In this document: positions 8,171-15,900 of the stretch, piece by piece
Layout: every line of letters begins with the position of its first letter
Position numbering within the stretch: the stretch's first letter is position 1
NCBI GenBank assembly: GCA_937895985.1
Contig: CALBKL010000052.1
Coordinates: 1-16,254 of the forward strand
Source of the DNA: an uncultured Solobacterium sp.
Lineage (GTDB): Bacteria; Bacillota_I; Bacilli_A; Erysipelotrichales; Erysipelotrichaceae
Direction: 5' to 3'
DNA length: 16,254 nucleotides
Notes under the pieces: model-generated
Database searches by the model: none
What the model was told of the DNA's origin: nothing
What the model saw: only the letters and a program-made list of their open reading frames with translations
Program-made: the position numbers and the translations under genes

Positions 8171-9202
8171 TTACTTTTCCTCCACTGGTTTTTTGATACT
8201 AACACTTTCTCCCGCCAATACATGGAATGGAATAATTTCATGTATTACAGGTTTATTATAATTTAATCTTAATAACAAGTCATCTACGCTGCGTTTTGCA
8301 AGTTGCACCGCATCTTGTTCGACGGTAGCTAAACGTGGTGTTGTATACCTTGCAAAGTCGATTCCATCGTTACCAATAATCGATATATCTTTTGGAACAT
8401 TTAACCTACGGTCGTTAATTGCTCGTAGTGCACCAATTGCCACAACGTCACTAACTGCGTAGATTGCGGTAACTTCCGGATAGCGGTCCAATAACTTGAT
8501 TGTTCCATTATATCCATCCTCAAGTGAGAACTTACCTGGCACGAATTGCTTGCGTTTATCAAACGGTATCTTGTGTTCTTTAAACGCTGCAATTGCACTT
8601 TCTACACGTGTGGAACCAATTGATCCATCCTCAGAGACAGCAGATCCGCATACAATGCCAACCTTTCTGTGTCCTGATCGGATTAAGTATTCCGCTGCTG
8701 CACGTGCAGCTTCTCTATCATCTGTCGTGAAACTGGAGAGATTACTAAACTTCATCCCTGCTGCGCTTTCTGAACATAATACACATGGCACTTTAACACT
8801 CGTAAATGATTCACGGAAGTACTTTTGATTTCCACCCAAGAAGATAAAGCCCTTTGGTTTCTTCTCACTGCATATACGTATTGCCACTTCAACTTCGTTT
8901 TCAAGTTCATCCAAGTAGACAACGGAGACATCTTCCCCACTTTCCTGCAGATAGCTTTGCATCTTTTCGACAATGATACTAAAGAAGGCATTGTGCAATC
9001 CCTTAATCAAAATCGTAATTGCGGATGTCGCAGATTGTTTTAAAAGTTTCGCATTTGAGTTTGGCTCAAACTTTTCGTCCTTGATTACCTTTTCAATTTT
9101 TTTCTTTGCTACCGCACTAACATCAGGATGGTTATTTATAACTCTGGAAACTGTACCAATGCTATACCCCGATATGCGTGCAATATCTTTTATTGTCGTC
9201 AT
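8171..9202 (-). CDS. LacI/GalR-family transcriptional regulator of maltodextrin genes
   Basis: A 343-residue regulator. Residues 3-23 (TIKDIARISGYSIGTVSRVIN) form the helix-turn-helix, a hinge helix follows near 49-58 (SNAKLLKQSA), and the rest is a periplasmic-binding-protein-like sensor domain. Family members bind palindromes with a central CpG and release or tighten on a sugar or cofactor. Its own promoter carries the same 25-bp tandem operator as malE, implying autoregulation and control of malEFG. Function resembles MalR of other Bacillota, but the effector (maltose, maltodextrin or other) is not visible. It is not CcpA-like by context, though CcpA is itself in this family and only a phylogeny would exclude it. 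An AAAGGGG site precedes the ATG. The gene is followed by malK after 1 bp. Confidence 0.88.
   Translation of the reverse strand: MTTIKDIARISGYSIGTVSRVINNHPDVSAVAKKKIEKVIKDEKFEPNSNAKLLKQSATSAITILIKGLHNAFFSIIVEKMQSYLQESGEDVSVVYLDELENEVEVAIRICSEKKPKGFIFLGGNQKYFRESFTSVKVPCVLCSESAAGMKFSNLSSFTTDDREAARAAAEYLIRSGHRKVGIVCGSAVSEDGSIGSTRVESAIAAFKEHKIPFDKRKQFVPGKFSLEDGYNGTIKLLDRYPEVTAIYAVSDVVAIGALRAINDRRLNVPKDISIIGNDGIDFARYTTPRLATVEQDAVQLAKRSVDDLLLRLNYNKPVIHEIIPFHVLAGESVSIKKPVEEK
8178..8183 (-). promoter_or_regulatory. Ribosome binding site that fixes the malK start
   Basis: GGAGGA on the minus strand, 8 nt before the ATG at 8169, inside the end of the regulator gene. It favours the short malK start over the in-frame ATG at 8241, which lacks such a site. 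Confidence 0.8.
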
Positions 9203-9219
9203 TCAAACCCCTTTTACTC

Positions 9220-9244
9220 GTAACCGTTTACGGAAACGTTTACA
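9220..9244 (-). promoter_or_regulatory. Tandem LacI-family operator at the regulator promoter
   Basis: Two CpG-centred pseudo-palindromes 12 bp apart (centres 9225/9226 and 9237/9238) share about 20 of 25 positions with the malE operator, including a common GGAAACGTTTACA half. It lies 12 bp beyond the -10 box and just before the coding start, suggesting autorepression. The downstream half again resembles a cre at 12 of 14 positions, so dual recognition is possible. Confidence 0.8.
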
Positions 9245-9256
9245 GGATACACCAAA

Positions 9257-9285
9257 ATAATATGTGAGCGTTTTCAAAGTGTCAA
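9257..9285 (-). promoter_or_regulatory. Promoter of the regulator-malK operon (-35 TTGACA, 17 bp, -10 TATTAT)
   Basis: On the minus strand a perfect -35 TTGACA (9280-9285) and -10 TATTAT (9257-9262, 5 of 6) are separated by exactly 17 bp. The -35 box lies 3 bp past the T-run of the upstream operon's terminator. Strong promoter with a cre in the spacer. Confidence 0.85.
9263..9276 (-). promoter_or_regulatory. cre (CcpA) box in the regulator promoter spacer
   Basis: On the minus strand TGAAAACGCTCACA fits the cre consensus TGWAANCGNTNWCA at all 14 positions. It starts next to the -10 box inside the 17-bp spacer, so CcpA binding should occlude polymerase. Confidence 0.8.
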
Positions 9286-9288
9286 GAG

Positions 9289-9312
9289 AAAAAACCTTCT
9301 TTCGAAGGTTTT
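9289..9312 (-). terminator. Terminator of the malQ-uppP-ccdA operon
   Basis: On the minus strand a 9-bp stem (9291-9299 with 9304-9312) is closed by a GAAA tetraloop, with its 3' arm ending in Ts that continue to 9289. It lies 41 bp after the stop of the CcdA-thioredoxin gene and immediately before the next promoter. Confidence 0.8.
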
Positions 9313-9353
9313 CAACGAATCAATTTTTTTCTTTTCACAAACATTGATTTCTA

Positions 9354-10613
9354 CTATTCTTGTGCTGTCTTGATATAATTGCGCATTTGTTCTTCAGATA
9401 CATAGCCTGGTACATATCCTAAGAATTCACCAGATGGACGAACAACATAAGTTGTTGGATAGCCACTAACCTTATAAGTTCTTGTCATCTCTAAAGTTGT
9501 GTCATAAAGAATTGTAAAGTGATATCCCTTCTTCTTCATGTACTCTTCAACATCAGAGATAGTACCCTCACCATTTAGACCAGGAGCCGCAATCATGAGT
9601 ACCTGAACATCATCCTTCATCTCATCGTTGATCTTCTGCAAACTTCCAAATTCTTCGTTACAGTAATGACACCATGTGCCAAAGAAGTTCATGACAATTG
9701 TCTTTCCCTTGTAATCGCTGAGATTATGAACATTGCCTTCACCATCTACTAACGCGAAGTTATACTTTTCAATTGCAGTTTGGGAAGATGAATCTGAATT
9801 TTCTTTTGAAGACGTATCTTCCTTGTTTGAAGTATCTTCTTTTGTAGAAGTATCTTCCTTTGATTTGGAATCATCGACTGTTGTTGTTTCAGCTGGTGCT
9901 GAGGAACCGCTATTTTGGAGAACATTCATTGTACTGAAACCACGGAATAACATAAAGCATCCCATTGCCAAGACAAGAATTCCACTTGCGATGCCTGTAT
10001 ACTTCACAACATTCTTATTACGCTTGATTAGATTCAATATTTCTTCTGTAAAGAATCCAATGAGTAAGAAGATAACGATGAATCCTAATGCATAGGACGC
10101 AATATAGAGCCAACCAAGTCCGTTTGTAGCAGTAGATGCTAGCAAGATTGCTTGGGCCAATAATGGACCTACGCATGGAGACCATGCAAAACTAAACACA
10201 AATCCCAACGCAAATGCTTTGAAGAAAGTCATTCCACCTTCTACACGCATTGTCTTTTGGTGTGTCTGATTCAAGAAAGGAATATTGATGATGTGCAGAT
10301 TTGCTAGACCAAGGATAACTAGTAATACACCACCTGCAATCTGTAACTGCAATGTGTATTGCTTGAATACAGCCGCAAGTGCGCTAGATCCAAGTCCTGC
10401 AATCACGAACACCGTCGAGATTCCTAAGACAAAGCCCGTTGTTAGAATGAGTGTCTTCATTCGATCATAATGTACTTGTCCACTTTCATCTGTCATCATG
10501 GAACCCTTTGTTAGGTATCCAATGTATAACGGAACAAGTGGAAGAATACATGGTGAGAAGAATGATAATAACCCTTCTAAAAATAGACCGCCAAGAGTAA
10601 TAATTTCTTTCAT
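9354..10613 (-). CDS. CcdA-thioredoxin (TlpA-like) fusion, extracytoplasmic thiol reductase
   Basis: A 419-residue fusion. Residues 1-225 are a CcdA/DsbD-like membrane domain of about six segments, with conserved cysteines C22 (SPCILPL) and C147 (SPCVGP). A polar linker of about 50 residues contains four six-residue repeats (KEDTST-like, 252-275). Residues about 283-419 are an extracytoplasmic TlpA/ResA-type thioredoxin domain with WCHYC (C315, C318) and cis-proline P386 in GYPTT. CcdA moves electrons from cytoplasmic thioredoxin across the membrane, and the fused domain would receive them to reduce outside proteins. No cytochrome c genes are nearby, so targets are more likely methionine sulfoxide reductases or other disulfide proteins, as in streptococcal CcdA/TlpA systems. 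The ribosome site is weak (GGCGG); uppP ends 12 bp upstream. Fusion of both halves in one protein is notable. Confidence 0.9.
   Translation of the reverse strand: MKEIITLGGLFLEGLLSFFSPCILPLVPLYIGYLTKGSMMTDESGQVHYDRMKTLILTTGFVLGISTVFVIAGLGSSALAAVFKQYTLQLQIAGGVLLVILGLANLHIINIPFLNQTHQKTMRVEGGMTFFKAFALGFVFSFAWSPCVGPLLAQAILLASTATNGLGWLYIASYALGFIVIFLLIGFFTEEILNLIKRNKNVVKYTGIASGILVLAMGCFMLFRGFSTMNVLQNSGSSAPAETTTVDDSKSKEDTSTKEDTSNKEDTSSKENSDSSSQTAIEKYNFALVDGEGNVHNLSDYKGKTIVMNFFGTWCHYCNEEFGSLQKINDEMKDDVQVLMIAAPGLNGEGTISDVEEYMKKKGYHFTILYDTTLEMTRTYKVSGYPTTYVVRPSGEFLGYVPGYVSEEQMRNYIKTAQE
9789..9860 (-). repeat. Four 18-bp tandem repeats encoding the CcdA-thioredoxin linker
   Basis: Four in-frame 18-bp units encode [18 protein letters not shown] and the diverged KENSDS. 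The first three are near-identical at DNA level (around AAGAAGATAC). In-frame unit gain or loss could change linker length without breaking the protein. Confidence 0.85.
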
Positions 10614-10625
10614 AATACCGCCGTT

Positions 10626-11468
10626 CTATGCTATAAAGCGTGTAATGCAGAGAATCAGGACGATAATTCCGAGAATAATACGATATACGCCAAATACCTT
10701 GAAGTCATTCTTACGAATGTAGTTCATTAAGGTACGAATCGCAATAATTGAAACGATAAACGAAACCACTGTACCAATGAGTAAAATCATGAGTGGCCAA
10801 AAGCCGAATGAGAAGTCTGCTTTGATAATCTTTAAAAGGCTTGCGCCAAACATTGCTGGAATTGCCATAAAGAATGAGAACTCTGCAGCTGTTGCACGAT
10901 TAAATCCTAATAAAGTTGCACCAAAGATTGTACTACCAGAACGACTAGTTCCTGGAACCAAAGCCAAAATCTGGAACATACCAACACCGAAGGCTTTCTT
11001 AGGTGTGATTTGACTGACATGCTCAACTGTAAACTTCTTTTCTCTATTCTCCATCCATATAAACAAGATACCATAGAGAATCAAAGTAATACCGATGATA
11101 TATGGTGCACTCATCACATTGTCAATCCAATCATTCAGTAACATTCCTGCTACTAATGGAATGGATGCCACGATAACCATTAGCCATGTGTGGTAGATAT
11201 TCTTTTTCTTTGGCTCTGATACGTTTTTGCCGAGTGGGCATAAACGCTTCCAATACAAAAGCAGTACAGACAAAATACTGCCGAACTGAATCACGACCTT
11301 GTATACATCCCAGAAGGCTTTGTTTTTTGCAGGATCGGTAAAGACATTCAAAGGCATAAACGTCTGTAATAAAATTAAATGACCTGTTGAACTGATAGGC
11401 AGAAACTCTGTTACACCTTGTACAATTCCAAAAATTACAGATTTAATAATATTTAAGATAATATCCAT
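10626..11468 (-). CDS. uppP: Undecaprenyl-diphosphate phosphatase (UppP/BacA)
   Basis: A 280-residue integral membrane enzyme that removes a phosphate from undecaprenyl diphosphate, recycling the lipid carrier for peptidoglycan and other wall polymers; high copy gives bacitracin resistance. Signatures: GIVQGVTEFLPISSTGH (14-30), including the ExxxE-like Q17 and E21 and the SSTGH motif with His30, and PGTSRSGST (172-180) with catalytic-region Arg176. Length is normal for the family and multiple hydrophobic segments fit a polytopic protein. It lies 14 bp after malQ and 12 bp before the CcdA-thioredoxin gene, so it is expected to be co-transcribed with both. An AGAAGG site precedes the ATG. Placement of a wall-recycling gene behind malQ is unusual functionally, but may be just a chromosomal neighbourhood. 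Confidence 0.95.
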   Translation of the reverse strand: MDIILNIIKSVIFGIVQGVTEFLPISSTGHLILLQTFMPLNVFTDPAKNKAFWDVYKVVIQFGSILSVLLLYWKRLCPLGKNVSEPKKKNIYHTWLMVIVASIPLVAGMLLNDWIDNVMSAPYIIGITLILYGILFIWMENREKKFTVEHVSQITPKKAFGVGMFQILALVPGTSRSGSTIFGATLLGFNRATAAEFSFFMAIPAMFGASLLKIIKADFSFGFWPLMILLIGTVVSFIVSIIAIRTLMNYIRKNDFKVFGVYRIILGIIVLILCITRFIA

Positions 11469-11482
11469 TTTTGTTAACCTTC

Positions 11483-12946
11483 TTAGTCGTGATTGATACG
11501 ATCAGCTCGCACTAAGTCTGACCTTATTTGTTTGATACGTTTCGCAAATGCGCGTAAATCTTTCATTCGCCACATCCAGTTTGGAGCACCTACGCTACCA
11601 GGCATGTTTAAGCGTGCTTGGCTTCCAGCATGGATCCAGTCTGACATCGGAATAATTACCATGTCCGCATTACTATCCAACGAATAGTCAATCACATCAT
11701 CGACAAAGCTATGCTTGCGATATCCGTGTTTCCATAGGTACTGACGCATCTTTCTTCTTAAAGAAGCAGGTTGTTTGCAATACCAGGAATATGTCGTATC
11801 GTTGTCATGAGTCCCAGTATATACCAGAAGATGCTTTTTATCTTCTTCCATGCCCTCAGGGTCAAATGTAAACTGAACAATACGCATACCTCTAAACTGA
11901 TAGTGATCTCTTAATTCCAATACTTCTGGGCGTAAATCTCCTAAATCTTCCGCAATGATAGTAAGGTTTGGATATTGTTTGAATAATGTATCAAACAACT
12001 CATAACCAGGTGCTTCAATCCACTCACCTTCAATTGCGGTTGGACAATCTGCCGGGATCTTCCAATATGTATCAAAGGCACGGAAGTGATCAACTCTAAC
12101 AACGTCGAACATCTTTCCCATGTATGATAAACGTTCAATCCAGAATGTAAATTTATCTTTCTTCATAAACTTCCAGTCATAGATAGGATTGCCCCATCTT
12201 TGTCCTGTCGCTGAAAAGTAATCAGGTGGAACACCAGCGATAAATGTTGGTCTACCATCTTGATCTAATAAGAAGTTTTCACGGTGTGCCCAAACATCTG
12301 CAGAATCTAGTCCTACATAGAATGGGATATCACCTACCATCTGAATCCCTAAACTATTTGCATACTTTTTCAGTGCATGCCACTGTTGGTACAATACAAA
12401 CTGCAAGAACATCTGGTATGCAATTTCATCATCATACTTTGATAAGTCTAATGTCTGATTGATTGGATAATCTTTCTGGTCCTTATCCCACTCAATCCAA
12501 GGTCTTAAGTGATTCGCAACTTTAAAAGTCTTAAAGATTGCATACTCTTTTACCCAAGGTTTCTTGATAAAAGATTTATATGCCTCGTCCTTTTCAAACT
12601 TCTGATAGGCACGACGTAAGTACTTATCATGATACTGGCGAACTTCCTCATACTGAATCGCATCATCGTTACGATGATAGGAAGGCACCTTCTCTAATAA
12701 ACCTTGTTGTGCTAAAACATCTAATGATATATACAACTCATCAACCGCATAAGATGAATATGGCTGATAAGGTGAATTTCCATATCCTAAAGGGTTTAAT
12801 GGCAACAACTGCCAAATGCCTAGACCCGACTGATGCATCATCTTTACAAAATCATATGCTTCTTTTCCAAAAGTACCACATCCGTGGCGGCCAGGCAGAG
12901 ATGCGACTGGCATTAAAATTCCTGCTTTTCTCATATTACTATTCAT
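11483..12946 (-). CDS. malQ: 4-alpha-glucanotransferase (amylomaltase), GH77
   Basis: A 487-residue cytoplasmic GH77 enzyme that transfers glucan segments between maltodextrins, lengthening short chains so that GlgP can degrade them and releasing glucose. The N-terminus has GILMPVASLPGRHGCGTFG (9-27). Catalytic residues are visible: nucleophile D286 (RVDHFRA), acid/base E333 (IIAEDLGD) and D381 (GTHDND). The 250s-type loop GVPPDYFSATGQRWGNP (238-254) and the C-terminal GSVGAPNWMWR are also conserved. Length matches the roughly 500-residue bacterial MalQ. The ATG at 12946 follows a close GGAG (4 nt away). An alternative ATG four codons later would have a longer gap and is less likely. First gene of the operon with uppP and the CcdA fusion, and divergent from glgP. 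Confidence 0.95.
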   Translation of the reverse strand: MNSNMRKAGILMPVASLPGRHGCGTFGKEAYDFVKMMHQSGLGIWQLLPLNPLGYGNSPYQPYSSYAVDELYISLDVLAQQGLLEKVPSYHRNDDAIQYEEVRQYHDKYLRRAYQKFEKDEAYKSFIKKPWVKEYAIFKTFKVANHLRPWIEWDKDQKDYPINQTLDLSKYDDEIAYQMFLQFVLYQQWHALKKYANSLGIQMVGDIPFYVGLDSADVWAHRENFLLDQDGRPTFIAGVPPDYFSATGQRWGNPIYDWKFMKKDKFTFWIERLSYMGKMFDVVRVDHFRAFDTYWKIPADCPTAIEGEWIEAPGYELFDTLFKQYPNLTIIAEDLGDLRPEVLELRDHYQFRGMRIVQFTFDPEGMEEDKKHLLVYTGTHDNDTTYSWYCKQPASLRRKMRQYLWKHGYRKHSFVDDVIDYSLDSNADMVIIPMSDWIHAGSQARLNMPGSVGAPNWMWRMKDLRAFAKRIKQIRSDLVRADRINHD

Positions 12947-12967
12947 TTAACTCCGCTTTCAATTTAA

Positions 12968-12996
12968 ATATTAACCCATGATGTAATATTTTTCCA
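12968..12996 (-). promoter_or_regulatory. Candidate malQ promoter
   Basis: On the minus strand TGGAAA (12991-12996) and TAATAT (12968-12973) lie 17 bp apart, but each matches consensus at only 4 of 6. A perfect TTGACA lies just upstream at 12997-13002 with no well-spaced -10. The exact start is uncertain. Confidence 0.35.
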
Positions 12997-13000
12997 TGTC

Positions 13001-13019
13001 AAGTGAATAGAATTCACTT
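13001..13019. promoter_or_regulatory. 19-bp palindrome between divergent malQ and glgP (candidate operator)
   Basis: The site AAGTGAATAGAATTCACTT has two perfect 8-bp arms with a 3-bp centre. It overlaps the likely glgP -35 region and abuts the TTGACA on the malQ side, so one regulator bound here could control both genes. It lacks the CpG centre of the LacI-type sites elsewhere in the window. The six Ts that follow also make it look like a terminator, but no plus-strand gene lies upstream. Confidence 0.55.
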
Positions 13020-13040
13020 TTTTCTCATTTATGGTATAGT
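13013..13040 (+). promoter_or_regulatory. Candidate glgP promoter with extended -10
   Basis: TGGTATAGT gives an extended -10 (TGn plus TATAGT at 13035-13040, 5 of 6). TTCACT at 13013-13018 is a weak -35 with a 16-bp spacer. An extended -10 can compensate for a poor -35. The glgP start codon lies 38 bp beyond. Confidence 0.6.
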
Positions 13041-13066
13041 TGTCTATGGTTTTAATTATTTTGATA

Positions 13067-13072
13067 AAGGAG
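13067..13072 (+). promoter_or_regulatory. Ribosome binding site that fixes the glgP start
   Basis: AAGGAG lies 6 nt before the ATG at 13079. It supports this start over the in-frame TTG at 13040, which overlaps the -10 box and has no ribosome site. Confidence 0.85.
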
Positions 13073-13078
13073 ATACTC

Positions 13079-15337
13079 ATGACATTAGAGAAAAAACTTG
13101 AGTCAAGCTTGAAAAAGCAGATTAAAAATGCCACTGACAGAGAACTTTATGATGCGATTGTCGCTATCGTAAAGGAAGAACAAGATCATGTTAAGAAGAT
13201 TACAGGTGAAAAGAAGTTGTACTACATCAGTGCAGAATTCCTCATCGGTAAACAGTTAGGTAAGAACTTAATCAACTTAGGTCTATACGATGAATTAGCA
13301 AAGTTATTATCTAAAAACGGCAAATCCATCCGCACAGTAGAAAGTTTTGAAAAAGAACCTTCACTTGGTAATGGTGGTCTAGGTCGTTTAGCTGCCTGTT
13401 TCTTAGATTCCATCGCTACATTAAACTTACAAGGTGATGGTATTGGTTTAAATTACCACCTTGGTTTATTCCGTCAGGAATTCAAGGACAGAAAGCAACA
13501 CGAAATTCCAGATGAATGGTTATATGGTTCTACAGTATTACGTGATACTGATGTATCCTTCCCAGTTGAACTTGCTGGCAAGACATACTACTCACATATG
13601 TATGACTTAGATATCATCGGATATAAGACAAACAAGAATACATTGCACTTATTTGACTTAGATACTGTTGATGAATCTATCGTTCACAATGGCACAAAGT
13701 TCGATAAGAAGAATATTGATAAGAACTTAACACTATTCCTCTACCCAGACGATAGTGATAAGGATGGTCAGTTATTACGTATTTACCAACAGTACTTCAT
13801 GGTAAGTAACGCTGCTCAATTAATTATCAAGGAAGAAAAAGAAAAGGGACACAGCCTCAACGATTTAGATAAGCATGTTTCTATCCAGATTAATGATACT
13901 CACCCTTCTATGGTAATTCCTGAGTTAATTCGTTTATTGATGAATGAAGGTATTACATTCCGTAGAGCAGCAGATATTGTCGCTAATACATGTGCATACA
14001 CAAACCACACAATTCTTGCCGAAGCGCTAGAAAAGTGGCCTCTAGATTATCTACAGGAAGTTGTACCACAACTCGTTCCAATTATTGGTGGTTTAGACTA
14101 TGCCGTAAATATTGCCTTCAAGGGTGATAAAGAATTAACAATCATCGATGATAGTCACCGTGTACACATGGCAAGAATGGACATGCATTTCAGCAATTCC
14201 ATCAATGGTGTAGCAGCACTTCATACAGAAATTCTAAAACACCAAGAATTAAAGCCATTCTATAACATTTACCACTCTAAGTTTAACAACAAGACAAACG
14301 GTATCACATTCCGTAGATGGATCATGCATTGTAACCCAGAACTTGCAAATTACATCGATACATTAATCGGTGATGCATGGCGTAAAGATGCTAGTAAGTT
14401 AGAAGACTTATTAAAGTATATTAACGATACAGCAGTACTACAGCAGTTAGATGATATTAAGTACACAAACAAGGTTCGCCTTGCGGATATGATTAAGAAG
14501 GAAGAAGGAATTGAAATCAATCCAAGTTCTATCTTCGATATCCAAGTAAAACGTCTACATGAGTACAAGCGTCAACAGATGAACGCATTGTGGGTAATCT
14601 ATAAGTACCTACAGATTAAGGCAGGTCAAAAGCCAGCTCGTCCTATTACCGTAATCTTTGGTGCAAAAGCAGCACCTGCATACATCATGGCAAAGAATAT
14701 CATTCACTTGATTATTTGCTTACAAGACTTAATTAAGAACGATCCAGAAGTTAGTCCATACCTCAAGGTTGTTATGTTACAAAACTATAACGTAACAAAG
14801 GCAGAAACAGTTATTCCTGCATGTGATATCTCAGAGCAGATTTCCTTAGCTTCTAAGGAAGCTTCTGGTACAGGTAATATGAAGTTCATGTTAAATGGTG
14901 CTATCACATTAGGTACAAATGACGGTGCTAACGTTGAGATCGGCGAATTAGTAGGTAAAGATAACATCTATACATTCGGACGTTCATCCGACGATGTAAT
15001 CAAACTCTACGAAACAAGTGGTTACCACGCAGCTGATTACTACAACAACAGCCAACTCATTCATGCATGTGTAGACTTCATCACAAGTCCAGAACTTATT
15101 AAGTTAGGCGATAAGCAAATGTTATCTGACTTACGTGATAACTTAATCAACAAGGACTGGTTTATGACATTACTTGACCTTGAAGAATACTGCAGAGTAA
15201 AGGACCACGTATTAGCTGATTACGAAGATCGTCTCGCATGGAAGAAGAAGTCATTAGTAAATATTGCTAAGAGTGGATTCTTCTCAAGCGATCGTACAAT
15301 CTTAGACTACAACCGCGATATCTGGCACTTAAAATAG
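13079..15337 (+). CDS. glgP: Glycogen/maltodextrin phosphorylase, GT35
   Basis: A 752-residue cytoplasmic, PLP-dependent phosphorylase that cuts alpha-1,4-glucans with phosphate to yield glucose-1-phosphate. The PLP-binding signature [15 protein letters not shown] (594-608) places the cofactor lysine at K602. Other conserved blocks are [10 protein letters not shown] (51-60), [19 protein letters not shown] (93-111), INDTHP (271-276), and [12 protein letters not shown] (491-502). The length is a little shorter than E. coli MalP and lacks the long N-terminal regulatory segment of the animal enzymes, as usual in Bacillota. No glycogen synthesis genes lie in the window, so maltodextrin breakdown with MalQ is the simplest role. 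The stop TAG overlaps the cyclophilin ribosome site, so the two are co-transcribed. Confidence 0.96.
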   Translation: MTLEKKLESSLKKQIKNATDRELYDAIVAIVKEEQDHVKKITGEKKLYYISAEFLIGKQLGKNLINLGLYDELAKLLSKNGKSIRTVESFEKEPSLGNGGLGRLAACFLDSIATLNLQGDGIGLNYHLGLFRQEFKDRKQHEIPDEWLYGSTVLRDTDVSFPVELAGKTYYSHMYDLDIIGYKTNKNTLHLFDLDTVDESIVHNGTKFDKKNIDKNLTLFLYPDDSDKDGQLLRIYQQYFMVSNAAQLIIKEEKEKGHSLNDLDKHVSIQINDTHPSMVIPELIRLLMNEGITFRRAADIVANTCAYTNHTILAEALEKWPLDYLQEVVPQLVPIIGGLDYAVNIAFKGDKELTIIDDSHRVHMARMDMHFSNSINGVAALHTEILKHQELKPFYNIYHSKFNNKTNGITFRRWIMHCNPELANYIDTLIGDAWRKDASKLEDLLKYINDTAVLQQLDDIKYTNKVRLADMIKKEEGIEINPSSIFDIQVKRLHEYKRQQMNALWVIYKYLQIKAGQKPARPITVIFGAKAAPAYIMAKNIIHLIICLQDLIKNDPEVSPYLKVVMLQNYNVTKAETVIPACDISEQISLASKEASGTGNMKFMLNGAITLGTNDGANVEIGELVGKDNIYTFGRSSDDVIKLYETSGYHAADYYNNSQLIHACVDFITSPELIKLGDKQMLSDLRDNLINKDWFMTLLDLEEYCRVKDHVLADYEDRLAWKKKSLVNIAKSGFFSSDRTILDYNRDIWHLK

Positions 15338-15346
15338 GAGGTTACC

Positions 15347-15817
15347 ATGATCGTAATCGAAATGAATAACGGCAAAGTTATCAAGTTAGAACTCGATGAA
15401 ACAGCTGCCCCAAAGACTGTTGCTAACTTCAACAAACTTGTTAGTGAAGGTTTCTATGATGGATTATCATTCCACCGTATCATCCCTGGATTCATGATCC
15501 AAGGTGGTGATCCTGTCGGAAATGGAACAGGTGGTTCCAAGGAAAATATCGTTGGTGAGTTTGCTTCAAATGGATTTAACAATCCTATCAAGCACACTCG
15601 TGGTGTTATTTCCATGGCTCGCTCAATGGATCCAAACTCCGCAAGTTCCCAGTTCTTCATCATGCATGCAGACGCTCCACATCTAGATGGAAACTACGCT
15701 GCATTTGGACATGTTGTAGAAGGTTTAGAAGTAGTTGATGAGATTGCAAATACTCCAACAGACTTCCGTGATAAACCAACAACTCCAGTTATTATCAAGC
15801 GTGCTTACATCGCTTAA
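15347..15817 (+). CDS. Cyclophilin-type peptidyl-prolyl isomerase
   Basis: A 156-residue single-domain cyclophilin that speeds proline cis-trans isomerisation in protein folding. With no signal peptide it is cytoplasmic. Motifs: SFHRIIPGFMIQGGDP (41-56) with active-site Arg44 and Gln52, and DPNSASSQFFI (95-105). HLDGNYAAFGHV (112-123) completes the fold. At the position of human Trp121, a cyclosporin contact, it has His112, so drug sensitivity is predicted to be low. The ATG is preceded by AGGAGG overlapping the glgP stop (9 bp between genes), and a strong terminator follows. It is probably expressed with glgP; a specific link to glucan use is not apparent. Assignment to the family is secure. 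Confidence 0.95.
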   Translation: MIVIEMNNGKVIKLELDETAAPKTVANFNKLVSEGFYDGLSFHRIIPGFMIQGGDPVGNGTGGSKENIVGEFASNGFNNPIKHTRGVISMARSMDPNSASSQFFIMHADAPHLDGNYAAFGHVVEGLEVVDEIANTPTDFRDKPTTPVIIKRAYIA

Positions 15818-15822
15818 TCATG

Positions 15823-15853
15823 AAAACCTGTGTAATCAACTACACAGGTTTTT
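15823..15853 (+). terminator. Terminator after glgP-cyclophilin operon
   Basis: A perfect 12-bp stem (15823-15834 with 15841-15852) encloses a 6-nt loop, and the 3' arm runs into TTTTTCTTTT. Strong plus-strand rho-independent terminator. Confidence 0.92.
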
Positions 15854-15871
15854 CTTTTATCTATAAGCATT

Positions 15872-15894
15872 AAAAAAGAGCGGTTATCCCGCTC
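15872..15894 (-). terminator. Terminator of the HU gene
   Basis: On the minus strand GAGCGG pairs with CCGCTC (15889-15894 with 15878-15883), 5-nt loop, followed by six Ts (15872-15877). Just after the HU stop and back-to-back with the cyclophilin terminator. Confidence 0.88.
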
Positions 15895-15900
15895 ATAAAA

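Noticed and set aside
8170..8241. Longer malK start with 24 extra residues
   Set aside because: The extension overlaps the regulator coding sequence, has no ribosome site, and does not resemble the family; GGAGGA before 8169 fits better.
9318..9349. 7-bp inverted repeat AATCAAT/ATTGATT after the CcdA fusion
   Set aside because: AT-rich with an 18-nt loop; the neighbouring 9-bp hairpin with a T-run is the real terminator.
9733..10095. 120-codon plus-strand open frame opposite the CcdA-thioredoxin gene
   Set aside because: The antisense strand of the repeat linker and membrane domain; no family resemblance or translation signal.
12967..12990. AATATTA/TAATATT inverted repeat upstream of malQ
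   Set aside because: Short and AT-only, overlaps a candidate -10; expected by chance in such sequence.
13040..13078. Upstream TTG start for glgP adding 13 residues
   Set aside because: It lies at the end of the candidate -10 box and lacks a ribosome site; ATG at 13079 has AAGGAG at good spacing.
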